This document shows positions 15,574 to 23,782 of a stretch of DNA of 34,241 nt, piece after piece (positions within the stretch are counted from its first letter, which is position 1; every line of letters begins with the position of its first letter). Source of the stretch: JBCDAP01 sp038747915 (GTDB taxonomy: Bacteria > Planctomycetota > Phycisphaerae > Phycisphaerales > UBA1924); NCBI GenBank assembly GCA_038747915.1, contig JBCDJJ010000037.1, forward strand, positions 1-34,241. The letters are read 5' to 3'. The translations under genes were made by a program, and so were the position numbers. The notes under the pieces were generated by a model. It was given only the letters and a program-made list of their open reading frames with translations. It ran no database searches and had not been told where the DNA came from.

Positions 15574-15645
15574 GTAGTTCGGAATTCGTAGCTCGTAGCT
15601 CGGTGAAAGTCCGAGCCTGAACCCGAGCTACGAATCCCGAACTAC
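15574..15645. repeat. Intergenic inverted-repeat element with internal ATTCGTAG/AGCTCG iterations
   Basis: Two 22-base arms (15574-15595 and 15624-15645) are inverted copies with one mismatch. Between them is a smaller hairpin, gctcgg (15598-15603) pairing with ccgagc (15611-15616). The arms are built from short repeating words (gtagttcgg, attcgtagctcg, gtagctcgg). It lies between a terminator and ileS and could form a long cruciform or RNA stem. No protein frame explains it. It is best described as a REP-like or miniature repeat element. Confidence 0.75.
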
Positions 15646-15702
15646 GAATCACCACCTCAGAAGCCATGTACGCTCCACATCACCCACAGCAACGGCCCAC
15701 CC

Positions 15703-18687
15703 ATGACCCACCAACCCACCGAAACTGCCAAACCGAAGCCCTCCAAGAACCGCTTCAAGGACACGCTCAACCTGCCCAAGACGTCCTTCCCGATGAAGGC
15801 GTCGCTCGTGCAGAACGAGCCGGCCAGCCTCAAGCGATGGGAACAGGCGGGGCTGTACGACCGTCTCGTCGCCGACCGCGCCGATGCCCCGCGCTTCGTC
15901 TTTCACGACGGCCCGCCCTACGCCAACGGCTCGATCCACCTCGGGCACATGCTTAACAAGGTGCTCAAGGATCTTGTGGTCCGCTCGAAGCTCATGGCGG
16001 GGATGAGCTGCCCGTTCGTGCCCGGGTGGGACTGCCACGGCCTGCCCATCGAGCACAAGGTGATGCAGGAGCTGAAGGAGAAGGGCAAGCTCGCCAAGCT
16101 CGCGGGGCTCGAGCCCGATGTGCGGGCCATGGCCATCCGCCGCGCGTGCCGGGACTACGCCGAGAAGTTCGTCAAGCTGCAGAGCGGCCAGATGCGCCGG
16201 CTGCTCACCATCGCCGATTACGAGCACCCCTACATCACGATGGACCCGGCGTACGAGGGCGCAACGCTCGAGGTGTTCGCGGCGCTTGTCGAAGAAGGCC
16301 TCGTGTACCGCCAGCTCAAGCCCGTGCACTGGTCGATCGAGAACGAGACGGCCCTCGCCGACGCCGAGCTGGAGTACCACGAGCGTCGCGACCCATCGAT
16401 CTACGTCGACTTCGAGGCCGCCGAGGGCGCCGCGGTGTACGAGCGATTCGGCCTTGACGACGACGCTCGCGACGCCCACGGCCTTGGCACCACCCCGAGC
16501 TTCATGATCTGGACCACCACCCCGTGGACGCTCGCCGCGAACCTCGCGATCGCGGTCCACGCGGACTACGAGTACGCGCTGGTCAAGATGGACGGCAACG
16601 TCACCGTGGTGGCGGTCGAGCTGCTCGAGAAGGTTGCAGCGGTCGGCAACGCCGAAGATGTCGAAACGGTCGCCACCGTCAAGGGCAGCGCCCTCGCGGG
16701 CCTGCGGTACCGCCACCCGTTCCGCGAAGCGCCGCCGGAGCTCGCCAGCCTCTCGGACGCCGCGACGCGCGGCGCAACCGCCGACACGTGCTACACCGTG
16801 ATGACCGCCGACTATGTCACGCTCGACGATGGCACAGGCCTGGTCCACACGGCGCCGGGCCACGGTGTCGAGGACTACCAGACCGGTCTGCGCGAGGGGT
16901 TGCCCGTGTACTGCCCCGTCGGAAAAGACGGCCGGTACGACGAGACGACCCCCGATTTTCTCACGGGCGTGCAGGTGTGGGAGGCCAACGCGCTCGTCAT
17001 CGATCGGCTCGTCGAGTCGGGGCACATGTACCACCACTTCGAGTTCGACCACTCCTACCCGCACGACTGGCGGAGTAAGACGCCCACTATCTTCCGCGCA
17101 ACCGAGCAATGGTTCATCGGTGTCGATATCCCCAAGAAGACCGAGCCTCGCACGCTCCGCAAGGCAGCGATGGACGAGACCGCCGAGGGCGTCGGCTTCT
17201 TCCCCGCGTGGGGCAAGAACCGCATGCGCGGCATGCTCGAGAATCGGCCGGATTGGTGCATCTCCCGTCAGCGGGCGTGGGGGCTGCCGATCCCGGCGTT
17301 CTATGTCGATGGTGTGACCATCCTGACCGCTTCCTCTGTGCTCGCGGTCGCCAAAGCCTTCCGCGAGGACGGCTCGGACTCCTGGTTCGAGAAGAGCGCC
17401 GCCCATCTCCTCCGCCACTGGGATGCCGGTGCCGATCCCGACTGGGAGGGCGCTGCCCCGGATCTCTCGGCCGCTGTGAAGTCCACCGACATCTTCGACG
17501 TGTGGTGGGAATCGGGCAGCTCATGGAACGCGGTGATGCGCGAGCGATCCGGCGGCGCCGACAAGCCGTTCGACGCCGGTCTCGATCAGGACGTGGACTA
17601 CCCGATCGACCTCTACCTCGAGGGCTCCGATCAGCACCGCGGGTGGTTCCAGCTCTCGCTGCTGCCCGCCCTCGGCGCGACCGGCCGGCCACCCTTCAAA
17701 GCTGTCCTCACCCACGGCTTCATGGTCGACAAGGACGGCAAGAAGATGTCCAAGAGCCTGGGCAACGCCCTCGACGTCGATGCCCTGTTCAAGGACTTCG
17801 GCGCCGATGTGTGCCGGTGGTGGGTCGCGAGCATCAGCTACGAGGCCGATATCAAGGTCGACCTGTCGTTCTTCAAGAACGCGGGTGAGGCCTACCGCAA
17901 GGTCCGCAACACGCTCCGCTTCATGCTGAGCGTGCTGAGCGACTTCGACGCAGCCGAGCACGCGGTCGACCTCGCCTCGCTCGATCCCCGCTCGCTCGAC
18001 GCATGGGTGCTCGGCGAGTTCGATGCCCTGACCGACACCGTGCGCACCGCGTTCGACACCTATCAGTTCCAGAAGGCGACTACGGCGCTCTACGCCTTCT
18101 GCAACGACACGCTGAGCGCCATCTACCTCGCGGCGATCAAGGATCGTTTGTATTGCGATGAACCCGCAAGCGAGCGGCGTCGCCAGACCCAGACGGTCGT
18201 GCGCGCGGTGTGCGACGGCCTGAGCCGCCTGCTCGCGCCCATCCTGCCCCACACCGCCGACGAAGCGTGGCGAGCGATCAACCTTGGGGACGGAGCGTGC
18301 GTCCACGAGCATGCGTGGCTCTCGCACTTCGGCGTCGAGCGTTCGCCGGACTGGCCCACCGCGATGGCGGCCCGTGACCGTGCGCTCAAGACACTCGAGG
18401 ACTTCCGCGAGCAGACCGATCTCGACAATCCGCTCGATGCCGGGGTGCTGGTGCCCGACCCCAAGGGCGTGCTGATCATGTTCGACCCGGTCGACCTCGC
18501 CGACCTGCTGGGCGTGAGCCGCGCCCTGCCCGACCAGAACATCGAGGATGTCGCGGTGGAAGACCTCCGCCACGAACCCCGATGCGAACGTTCGTGGAAA
18601 CGCGACGGCAGTGTTCGCAAGCGCACGCACAACGGCGAAACGGTGCTGCTGAGTGATCGGGATGCGCAGGCTGTCGGCGCGGAGTGA
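15703..18687 (+). CDS. ileS: Isoleucyl-tRNA synthetase
   Basis: IleRS charges tRNA-Ile. The 994-residue class I synthetase has the signature PYANGSIHLGH (HLGH at 79-82), GWDCHGLPIEH, the editing-domain entry TTPWTLAANLAIAVH, ADYVTLDDGTGLVHTAPGHG, SRQRAWGLPIP, SDQHRGWFQLSL and KMSKS at 681-685. The anticodon-binding domain follows (LDAWVLGEFDALTDTVRTAF). The C-terminal end normally carries a four-cysteine zinc knuckle that starts C-x-R-C-W. Here it reads CERSWKRDGSV and the second cysteine pair is gone, so zinc binding there is doubtful. The length fits bacterial-type IleRS. No T-box or good ribosome site is seen before the ATG. Confidence 0.96.
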   Translation: MTHQPTETAKPKPSKNRFKDTLNLPKTSFPMKASLVQNEPASLKRWEQAGLYDRLVADRADAPRFVFHDGPPYANGSIHLGHMLNKVLKDLVVRSKLMAGMSCPFVPGWDCHGLPIEHKVMQELKEKGKLAKLAGLEPDVRAMAIRRACRDYAEKFVKLQSGQMRRLLTIADYEHPYITMDPAYEGATLEVFAALVEEGLVYRQLKPVHWSIENETALADAELEYHERRDPSIYVDFEAAEGAAVYERFGLDDDARDAHGLGTTPSFMIWTTTPWTLAANLAIAVHADYEYALVKMDGNVTVVAVELLEKVAAVGNAEDVETVATVKGSALAGLRYRHPFREAPPELASLSDAATRGATADTCYTVMTADYVTLDDGTGLVHTAPGHGVEDYQTGLREGLPVYCPVGKDGRYDETTPDFLTGVQVWEANALVIDRLVESGHMYHHFEFDHSYPHDWRSKTPTIFRATEQWFIGVDIPKKTEPRTLRKAAMDETAEGVGFFPAWGKNRMRGMLENRPDWCISRQRAWGLPIPAFYVDGVTILTASSVLAVAKAFREDGSDSWFEKSAAHLLRHWDAGADPDWEGAAPDLSAAVKSTDIFDVWWESGSSWNAVMRERSGGADKPFDAGLDQDVDYPIDLYLEGSDQHRGWFQLSLLPALGATGRPPFKAVLTHGFMVDKDGKKMSKSLGNALDVDALFKDFGADVCRWWVASISYEADIKVDLSFFKNAGEAYRKVRNTLRFMLSVLSDFDAAEHAVDLASLDPRSLDAWVLGEFDALTDTVRTAFDTYQFQKATTALYAFCNDTLSAIYLAAIKDRLYCDEPASERRRQTQTVVRAVCDGLSRLLAPILPHTADEAWRAINLGDGACVHEHAWLSHFGVERSPDWPTAMAARDRALKTLEDFREQTDLDNPLDAGVLVPDPKGVLIMFDPVDLADLLGVSRALPDQNIEDVAVEDLRHEPRCERSWKRDGSVRKRTHNGETVLLSDRDAQAVGAE

Positions 18688-18700
18688 GCCCCGTGTGCAG

Positions 18701-19261
18701 TCAATACTCCGCCGCGAAGTCACGGATCATCACGCGCTTGCCCGCTGCGCTCCGCCCCTGCGCATGCACATGGTCGAGCAGGAACGAATCCGGCAGCGCC
18801 CGCGGGTCCACCGCGGCGTACCCGCACCGCGCGAAGAACTCGGGCGACTTGGTCAGCAGGAACACCCGCTCGATCTCGAGCCGCTCCGCCCAGTCGGTGA
18901 GGTAGTCGATCACGGCCGAAGCGGCCCCGCGCCGCCGCCGATCGGGGCTCGACGCGACGGATCGAATCTCGGCCAGCCGCGACGAGTACACCACGAGAGC
19001 GGCGCACGCGACCACGTGCTCGCGCCGGTCGCCGTCGTCGTCGAGCTCGCAGGCGACCGCGAAGCTCTCGACCGCAGCCTCGATCTCCGCCGCCTCGCGC
19101 CGGAGGATCGCCCCCGACTCCACCCACGGATCGAGCACGGTATGGATCGCTTCGACATCGGCGCGCGTGGCCGGCCGCACGAACACCTCGGCCCCCGCGA
19201 CTCGGTGCGCGGGGGGCCTCGCCATGGTCTGGGCGAGTCGTTCGGCATCGACCACGATCAC
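18701..19261 (-). CDS. GNAT acetyltransferase, probable N-acetylglutamate synthase
   Basis: The 186-residue GNAT protein resembles the acetyltransferase domain of ArgA. The start VFVRPATRADVEAIHTVLDP and the phrase ESGAILRRE match the I-R-x-A-x-x-x-D...L-V-R-R pattern of N-acetylglutamate synthases. RSVASSPDRRRRGAASAVID is motif A. ERVFLLTKSPEFFARCGY and the following DPRALPDSF match the usual F-x-L-T-x-x-x-x-x-F-x-x-x-G-F...L-P ending. The gene overlaps argH (GTGA, start GTG 19261) as the last gene of the arginine operon. This supports a role in the first step, acetylating glutamate. An argH-linked acetyltransferase of another specificity cannot be excluded. Confidence 0.75.
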   Translation of the reverse strand: MIVVDAERLAQTMARPPAHRVAGAEVFVRPATRADVEAIHTVLDPWVESGAILRREAAEIEAAVESFAVACELDDDGDRREHVVACAALVVYSSRLAEIRSVASSPDRRRRGAASAVIDYLTDWAERLEIERVFLLTKSPEFFARCGYAAVDPRALPDSFLLDHVHAQGRSAAGKRVMIRDFAAEY

Positions 19262-20664
19262 CCGGCCGCGCTCACACTGGCCGCTCCGCGTGACTCGAGG
19301 CGTGCGCGCGCCGCCTCGATCGCTGCCTTCACGCGTCGCGGCGATGTCCCCCCCATCGCATCTCGGCGCGCGACCACAGCATCAACATCGAGCCAAGTGA
19401 ACACGTCGGCCTCGATCACCGGCTCGATCGCGCGCATGTCCCCGAGCGGCATCGCCTCGAGGGGGACGCCGCGCTCCACCGCGCGGTTCACGATCCGGCC
19501 CACGATCTCGTGCGCATCGCGGAACGCCACACCCTTCTCGACGAGGTAATCCGCGAGGTCGGTCGCGTTGGTGTACCCACGCGTCGCGAGCGCACGGGCC
19601 CGCGGCTCGTCGAGCTTCAACCCCTCGATCACCAGCTCCATCACACGCAGGCACATCGAGAGCTGATCCATCGACTCGAACAGCCCCTCCTTATCCTCCT
19701 GCATGTCCTTGTTGTACGCGAGCGGCAGGCCCTTGAGTGTCACCGCCAGCCCCACCGGGAGCGACACGAGCCGACCCGCCTTGCCGCGGATCAGCTCGAG
19801 TGCATCGGGGTTCTTCTTCTGTGGCATGAGCGAGCTGCCCGTCGTCACCTGGTCGCTCATCGACACCATGCCGAACGGCTCGCTCGCGTACACGATGAGA
19901 TCCTCCGCGAGCCGTGACAGGTGCACCGCGCACGTCGCCGACGCGTGCAGCAGCTCGAGCACAAAGTCGCGATCGGCGACCGCGTCGAGCGAGTTCGCTG
20001 TCTCACGCGAGAAGCCGAGCGACGCGGCGATCGCACCGCGGTCCACCGGGTACGCCGTCCCGGCGAGTGCGCCGGAGCCGAGTGGACACTCATCCAAACG
20101 CACGAGCGCATCGGTAAACCGACCCGCATCCCGCTCCAGCATCTCCACATAGGCCAGGCACCAATGCCCGAAGAGCACCGGCTGTGCCGCCTGGAGGTGC
20201 GTGAACCCCGGCATCACCGCCTCGCCCTGACGTTCCGCACCGGCGACCAGCGCGAGCTGCGCCGCGCGGATCTCCTCGATCCGTGCGCGCGCCTCCCGTA
20301 TGCACCACAGCCGGAAGTCGGTCGCCACCTGATCGTTGCGGCTCCGTCCTGTGTGGAGCTTCTTGCCGAGCACACCGACACGCTCGACCAGTTTCCGCTC
20401 GACGTACCCATGCACATCCTCATCGCCGGCCGATGCGGGCACTCCGGGATCGGCAAACGCCTCGGCCACCACCGCGTCGAGCGCGCCGAGCAGCTCGTCG
20501 CACTCGCTCGGCGTCAGCACGCCCGCATCGCGGATCGCCTCGGCCCAGGCCTTCGAGCCCGCCACATCCTGCTCGATGAGCGCGCAATCGAAGGGCAACG
20601 AGTCATTGAACCGCTGAAACAGCGGCGCCGCCTCTTCCGCGAACCGCCCGCCCCACATCGCCAT
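19258..20664 (-). CDS. argH: Argininosuccinate lyase
   Basis: ArgH splits argininosuccinate into arginine and fumarate, the last step of arginine synthesis. The 468-residue protein begins MWGGRFAEEAAPLFQRFNDS, has VHGYVERKL, HTGRSRNDQVATDFRLW, TAYPVDR, and the fumarase/lyase signature GSSLMPQKKNPDALELIRGK, in which the serine is the catalytic base. Family length is about 460. Its ATG overlaps the argG stop (TAATG), and its own stop overlaps the acetyltransferase start. Confidence 0.97.
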   Translation of the reverse strand: MAMWGGRFAEEAAPLFQRFNDSLPFDCALIEQDVAGSKAWAEAIRDAGVLTPSECDELLGALDAVVAEAFADPGVPASAGDEDVHGYVERKLVERVGVLGKKLHTGRSRNDQVATDFRLWCIREARARIEEIRAAQLALVAGAERQGEAVMPGFTHLQAAQPVLFGHWCLAYVEMLERDAGRFTDALVRLDECPLGSGALAGTAYPVDRGAIAASLGFSRETANSLDAVADRDFVLELLHASATCAVHLSRLAEDLIVYASEPFGMVSMSDQVTTGSSLMPQKKNPDALELIRGKAGRLVSLPVGLAVTLKGLPLAYNKDMQEDKEGLFESMDQLSMCLRVMELVIEGLKLDEPRARALATRGYTNATDLADYLVEKGVAFRDAHEIVGRIVNRAVERGVPLEAMPLGDMRAIEPVIEADVFTWLDVDAVVARRDAMGGTSPRRVKAAIEAARARLESRGAASVSAAG

Positions 20665-21893
20665 TACGAGACCCCTTGAGCCGTCTCACGCTGCTTGCGA
20701 GCGCGGATCGCCTGCGGCAGCGACACGAGCCGGATGAACCCTTCGGCATCGCCCTGGTTGTAGACCTCGTCGGCCTCGAAGCTCGCGAAGTCTTCGTCGT
20801 GCACCGAGTTCGGCGAGCGCCGCTGCACAGCGGTGGCATGCCCCTTGAAGAGTTCGACCACCACCTCGCCGCTCACCGGCTCCATGAGCGAGTCGATCGC
20901 GGCCTGGATCGCCTCCCGCGCCGCGTTGCCGTACCACCGGCCCTCGTAGACAACATGGCTGAACTGCAGCGCCAAATCATCACGCAGCCGGCGTGCCTCG
21001 CGGTCGAGCACCAACTCTTCGAGTGCCCGCAGGGCCTCCATCAGCACCGTGCCGCCCGGCGTCTCGTAGCACCCGCGGCTCTTCATGCCGACCATGCGGT
21101 TCTCGACGATGTCGATCCGGCCCACGCCGTGCTGACCCGCGATGTCGTTCAATCGCTCGACCATCCCAGCGGGGCCGAGTGCGGCGCCGTCGACCTTCAC
21201 GGGCACACCCGATTCGAATTCGATCAGGACCGATGCCGGCTCGTCGGGCGTGTCTCGCACGTGCCTCGTCAGCATCCACACGTCGTCCGGCGGCGCGTTC
21301 CACGGATCCTCGAGTGCGCCGCCCTCGTGCGAGATGTGCCACAGGTTGCGGTCGCGCGACCAGATCTTCTCCGCGGTCGACCGCACCGGCACGCCCTTGG
21401 CCTCGCAGTAGCGGATCAGATCGGTCCGGCCCTTGAAGCCCCAGGTGCGCCACGGCGCGATGATCTTGAGCTCGGGGGCGAGCGCGTAGACCGCGTGCTC
21501 GAACCTCACCTGGTCGTTGCCCTTACCCGTACACCCGTGGCAGATGCCATCGGCGCCCACGCTCACGGCGAGTTCGACCATCGCCTTGGCGATCACCGGC
21601 CGAGCCATCGACGTGCCGAGCAGGTACCGCCCCTCGTACACCGCGCCGCTCTTGAGCGTCGGCCACACGTAGTCGCGGACGAACTCGTCGTTCAGATCGA
21701 CGACGTGGCACGAGCTCGCCCCGCTCGCGACCGCCTTCTCCTCGATGCCCTCGAGCTCGTCGGCGCCCTGCCCCACATCGCCCGCGAAGCAGACGACCTC
21801 GCACCCGCCGTAGTGCTCTTTGAGCCATGGCACAATCGCCGAGGTATCCAGCCCGCCGGAGTAGGCGAGCACGACTTTGTTCAGTGTCGTCAT
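20664..21893 (-). CDS. argG: Argininosuccinate synthase
   Basis: ArgG joins citrulline and aspartate using ATP. The 409-residue protein starts KVVLAYSGGLDTSAIVPWL (PP-loop ATP site) and contains GCTGKGNDQVRFEH, the citrulline and aspartate binding signature, GIGxVDIVENR-like GVGRIDIVENRMVGMKSRG, and YETPGGTVL. Length agrees with the family. A gaagagg ribosome site lies 8 bases before ATG 21893. The 102-base gap to argF is the widest inside the arginine run and carries a repeat and a weak promoter-like motif, so argG may have some expression of its own. Confidence 0.97.
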   Translation of the reverse strand: MTTLNKVVLAYSGGLDTSAIVPWLKEHYGGCEVVCFAGDVGQGADELEGIEEKAVASGASSCHVVDLNDEFVRDYVWPTLKSGAVYEGRYLLGTSMARPVIAKAMVELAVSVGADGICHGCTGKGNDQVRFEHAVYALAPELKIIAPWRTWGFKGRTDLIRYCEAKGVPVRSTAEKIWSRDRNLWHISHEGGALEDPWNAPPDDVWMLTRHVRDTPDEPASVLIEFESGVPVKVDGAALGPAGMVERLNDIAGQHGVGRIDIVENRMVGMKSRGCYETPGGTVLMEALRALEELVLDREARRLRDDLALQFSHVVYEGRWYGNAAREAIQAAIDSLMEPVSGEVVVELFKGHATAVQRRSPNSVHDEDFASFEADEVYNQGDAEGFIRLVSLPQAIRARKQRETAQGVS

Positions 21894-21908
21894 GGTCCAA
21901 ACCTCTTC

Positions 21909-21939
21909 ATGATTCGAGCAGGCAATCGGGAATCGTCAA
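21909..21939 (-). promoter_or_regulatory. Weak promoter-like motif before argG
   Basis: On the minus strand TTGACG (21939-21934) is followed, after 19 bases, by AATCAT (21914-21909). The spacing is longer than ideal and the -10 is poor, so internal transcription of argG-argH is only possible. Confidence 0.25.
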
Positions 21940-21982
21940 CGGACGATCGGTCCGGGTGTCCGGCGCCCACGATGCAGCCTCC

Positions 21983-22017
21983 CATTGCCTATTGCCTATT
22001 GCCTGTTGCCTGTTGCC
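21983..22017. repeat. Heptameric tandem repeat, five units, spanning the argF stop codon
   Basis: Five 7-base units lie head to tail: cattgcc, tattgcc twice, tgttgcc twice (minus strand GGCAATR / GGCAACA). Read on the argF strand, the repeat codes the last residues ATGNRQ and supplies the UAG stop. The frame cannot stay open through three 7-base steps, so the array imposes a stop. It resembles the heptameric short tandem repeats described in cyanobacteria, but no link is claimed. Confidence 0.85.
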
Positions 22018-22964
22018 CCTCCGCGAAGCATCTCCACGCACAGCCCCATCTGGGCCCACATCCGGTTCTCCGCCTGGTCGAACACCACCGAGGCGTCCGA
22101 ATCGATCACCGCATCGGTCACTTCCTCGCCGCGGTGCGCCGGGAGGCAGTGCATGAAGATGCACCCATCGGCCCCCGCGGCCATCACCCGGTCGTCGATG
22201 GTGTACGCCGCGAAGGTGCTGCGCCGGCGTTCGGCCTCCGACTCGTCGCCCATGCTGATCCAGGTGTCGGTGTAGACCACGTGCGAGCCACTCACCGCCG
22301 TCAGATCCTGAGAGAGCGTGACCTCGAGCCCGCCGGAGCGAGACGCCTCGACGATGTCCGGTGCGGGCTCGTAGCCCTCGGGGCCGAGCCACGTGAAGCG
22401 TTGAACACCGACGCGGGCGCACGCCAGCATGAGGGAGTGACACACGTTGTTCCCCTCGCCGACGAACGCGACCTTGAGCGACGATAGATCCCGCCGCTCG
22501 CGCGCCGCCCACTCCGAGATCGTCAGCACATCGGCCAGCCCCTGGCACGGGTGGAACCGATCCGAGAGCGCGTTGATGCACAGCGACCGGTCCATCGCGC
22601 CGGCGAACTCCGTCAACGCCTCATGCGAGAACACGCGGGCCACGACAAGGTCGCAGAACCGCTCGAGGTTGCACGCATAATCATGCACACTCTCCCGCGC
22701 GCCGAGCCGCGTGCCGCCGGTGTCATAGAAGAGCGCGTGGGCGCCGAGCCGCGAGAGGCCGATCTCGAAGCTCACACGCGTGCGGAGCGACGGCTTCTCG
22801 AAGAGCATCACCGCGTGGACACCGCCGAGCGTTCCCGCGTGCGATGCCGGGTTTGCTTTGATCGCCGCGGCACGATCGAGCACTCCGTGAACCTGCTCAC
22901 CAGACCAGTCGAGAAGTGATAACAAGTGCGAACCAAGGCTCGTTGTGGAATCGGTCTTGCTCAC
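21996..22964 (-). CDS. argF: Ornithine carbamoyltransferase
   Basis: ArgF transfers the carbamoyl group to ornithine, making citrulline. The 322-residue protein has FEKPSLRTRVSFEIG (carbamoyl-phosphate site), NALSDRFHPCQGLADVLTI, the ornithine-side TDTWISMGDE loop, and the OTC hallmark FMHCLPAHRGEEV. The start is GTG 22964: it overlaps the argB stop (GTGA) and has ggaggag 7 bases upstream; the longer frame to 23066 lies in argB. The last six residues (ATGNRQ) and the stop come from a heptameric DNA repeat, so the natural C terminus has been replaced. Confidence 0.95.
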   Translation of the reverse strand: MSKTDSTTSLGSHLLSLLDWSGEQVHGVLDRAAAIKANPASHAGTLGGVHAVMLFEKPSLRTRVSFEIGLSRLGAHALFYDTGGTRLGARESVHDYACNLERFCDLVVARVFSHEALTEFAGAMDRSLCINALSDRFHPCQGLADVLTISEWAARERRDLSSLKVAFVGEGNNVCHSLMLACARVGVQRFTWLGPEGYEPAPDIVEASRSGGLEVTLSQDLTAVSGSHVVYTDTWISMGDESEAERRRSTFAAYTIDDRVMAAGADGCIFMHCLPAHRGEEVTDAVIDSDASVVFDQAENRMWAQMGLCVEMLRGGATGNRQ

Positions 22965-23782
22965 GACGTCTCCTCCGACCAGAAGAGCTCCGCTTCGGAC
23001 CGCCCGATGAGCGTTCCAGCCGGCCTGCCTTGCGCAACTTCGAGCACCACGCCAGGACGCTTCCACGGCGCGATGACCACCGGGATGTGCGCATCCACAC
23101 TCAGTGCTGCTGCAGCTTTGAGCTTTGGAATCATCCCTGAGTGGACAGTACCGGAGTCGATGAGTTGCAACACTTCCAACTCATCCTTGATCTCGCGGAG
23201 AATTGATCCGTCCGGCCCGCGCACACCATCCACATCGCTTAGAAGAATCAGGCGATGTGCTGCGCAGAAGAAGGCGACACCGCCCGCGGCATCATCGCCG
23301 TTGACATTGAGCAGACCGGCTCGGCCGTCATCGCCAACACAGGCGATGACAGGGACAACCCCTTGCTCGAGTAGCGACTCAACCCGGTCGCCTACTCTCC
23401 CCCGCACCACGCCAACACATCCGAGTTCTGTCCTACTCTTCGGTTCGCACGCGAACCCGGCTGAACTCAGCGTGAGTCCCATCGCTTCCGCACCGACCGC
23501 ACGCAGCCGTGCGCACAGCCGTGCATTGACCTCTCCCGCGATCGCCGCCACCACGAGGCCAACCTGGTCATCTGGTGTGATACGCAGACCGTCACGACGT
23601 TGGACCTCAAGCCCCAGGCGATCGAAGAGTCGATCTACTGCTGAGCCCCCGCCGTGGACCACGACGACGCCTCGCCCGTTCGGATCCGCTGCCAACGACG
23701 CGATATCTCTCCAGAGATGCTCGAGTGACGCCGCCTCGTCGATCGCCGCCCCACCGAGCTTGATCACCACAGGCCCGTTCAT
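22961..23782 (-). CDS. argB: Acetylglutamate kinase
   Basis: ArgB phosphorylates N-acetylglutamate, the second and usually feedback-controlled step. The 273-residue amino-acid kinase shows PVVIKLGGAAID at the N terminus, VVVVHGGGSAVD, LCARLRAVGAEAMGLT, LLNVNGDDAAGGVA, and LILLSDVDGVRGPDG. It is shorter at the N terminus than arginine-sensitive kinases, which carry an extra helix, so it is probably not inhibited by arginine. The chosen ATG 23782 overlaps the argC stop by four bases (ATGA). Arginine control here would then rest on ArgR. Confidence 0.9.
   Translation of the reverse strand: MNGPVVIKLGGAAIDEAASLEHLWRDIASLAADPNGRGVVVVHGGGSAVDRLFDRLGLEVQRRDGLRITPDDQVGLVVAAIAGEVNARLCARLRAVGAEAMGLTLSSAGFACEPKSRTELGCVGVVRGRVGDRVESLLEQGVVPVIACVGDDGRAGLLNVNGDDAAGGVAFFCAAHRLILLSDVDGVRGPDGSILREIKDELEVLQLIDSGTVHSGMIPKLKAAAALSVDAHIPVVIAPWKRPGVVLEVAQGRPAGTLIGRSEAELFWSEETS

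Noticed and set aside
15505..15702. A T-box or other riboswitch before ileS.
   Set aside because: No T-box sequence or antiterminator was found; the only structures are the terminator and the inverted-repeat element.
15649..17418. A 589-codon open frame opposite ileS.
   Set aside because: It mirrors a clear ileS gene and has antisense-type composition.
21983..22017. A CRISPR array at the heptamer repeat.
   Set aside because: Units are 7 bases with no spacers.
20676..22487. A 603-codon plus-strand frame across argG and argF.
   Set aside because: argG and argF are certain on the other strand, and this frame is a shadow that also reads through the heptamer repeat.
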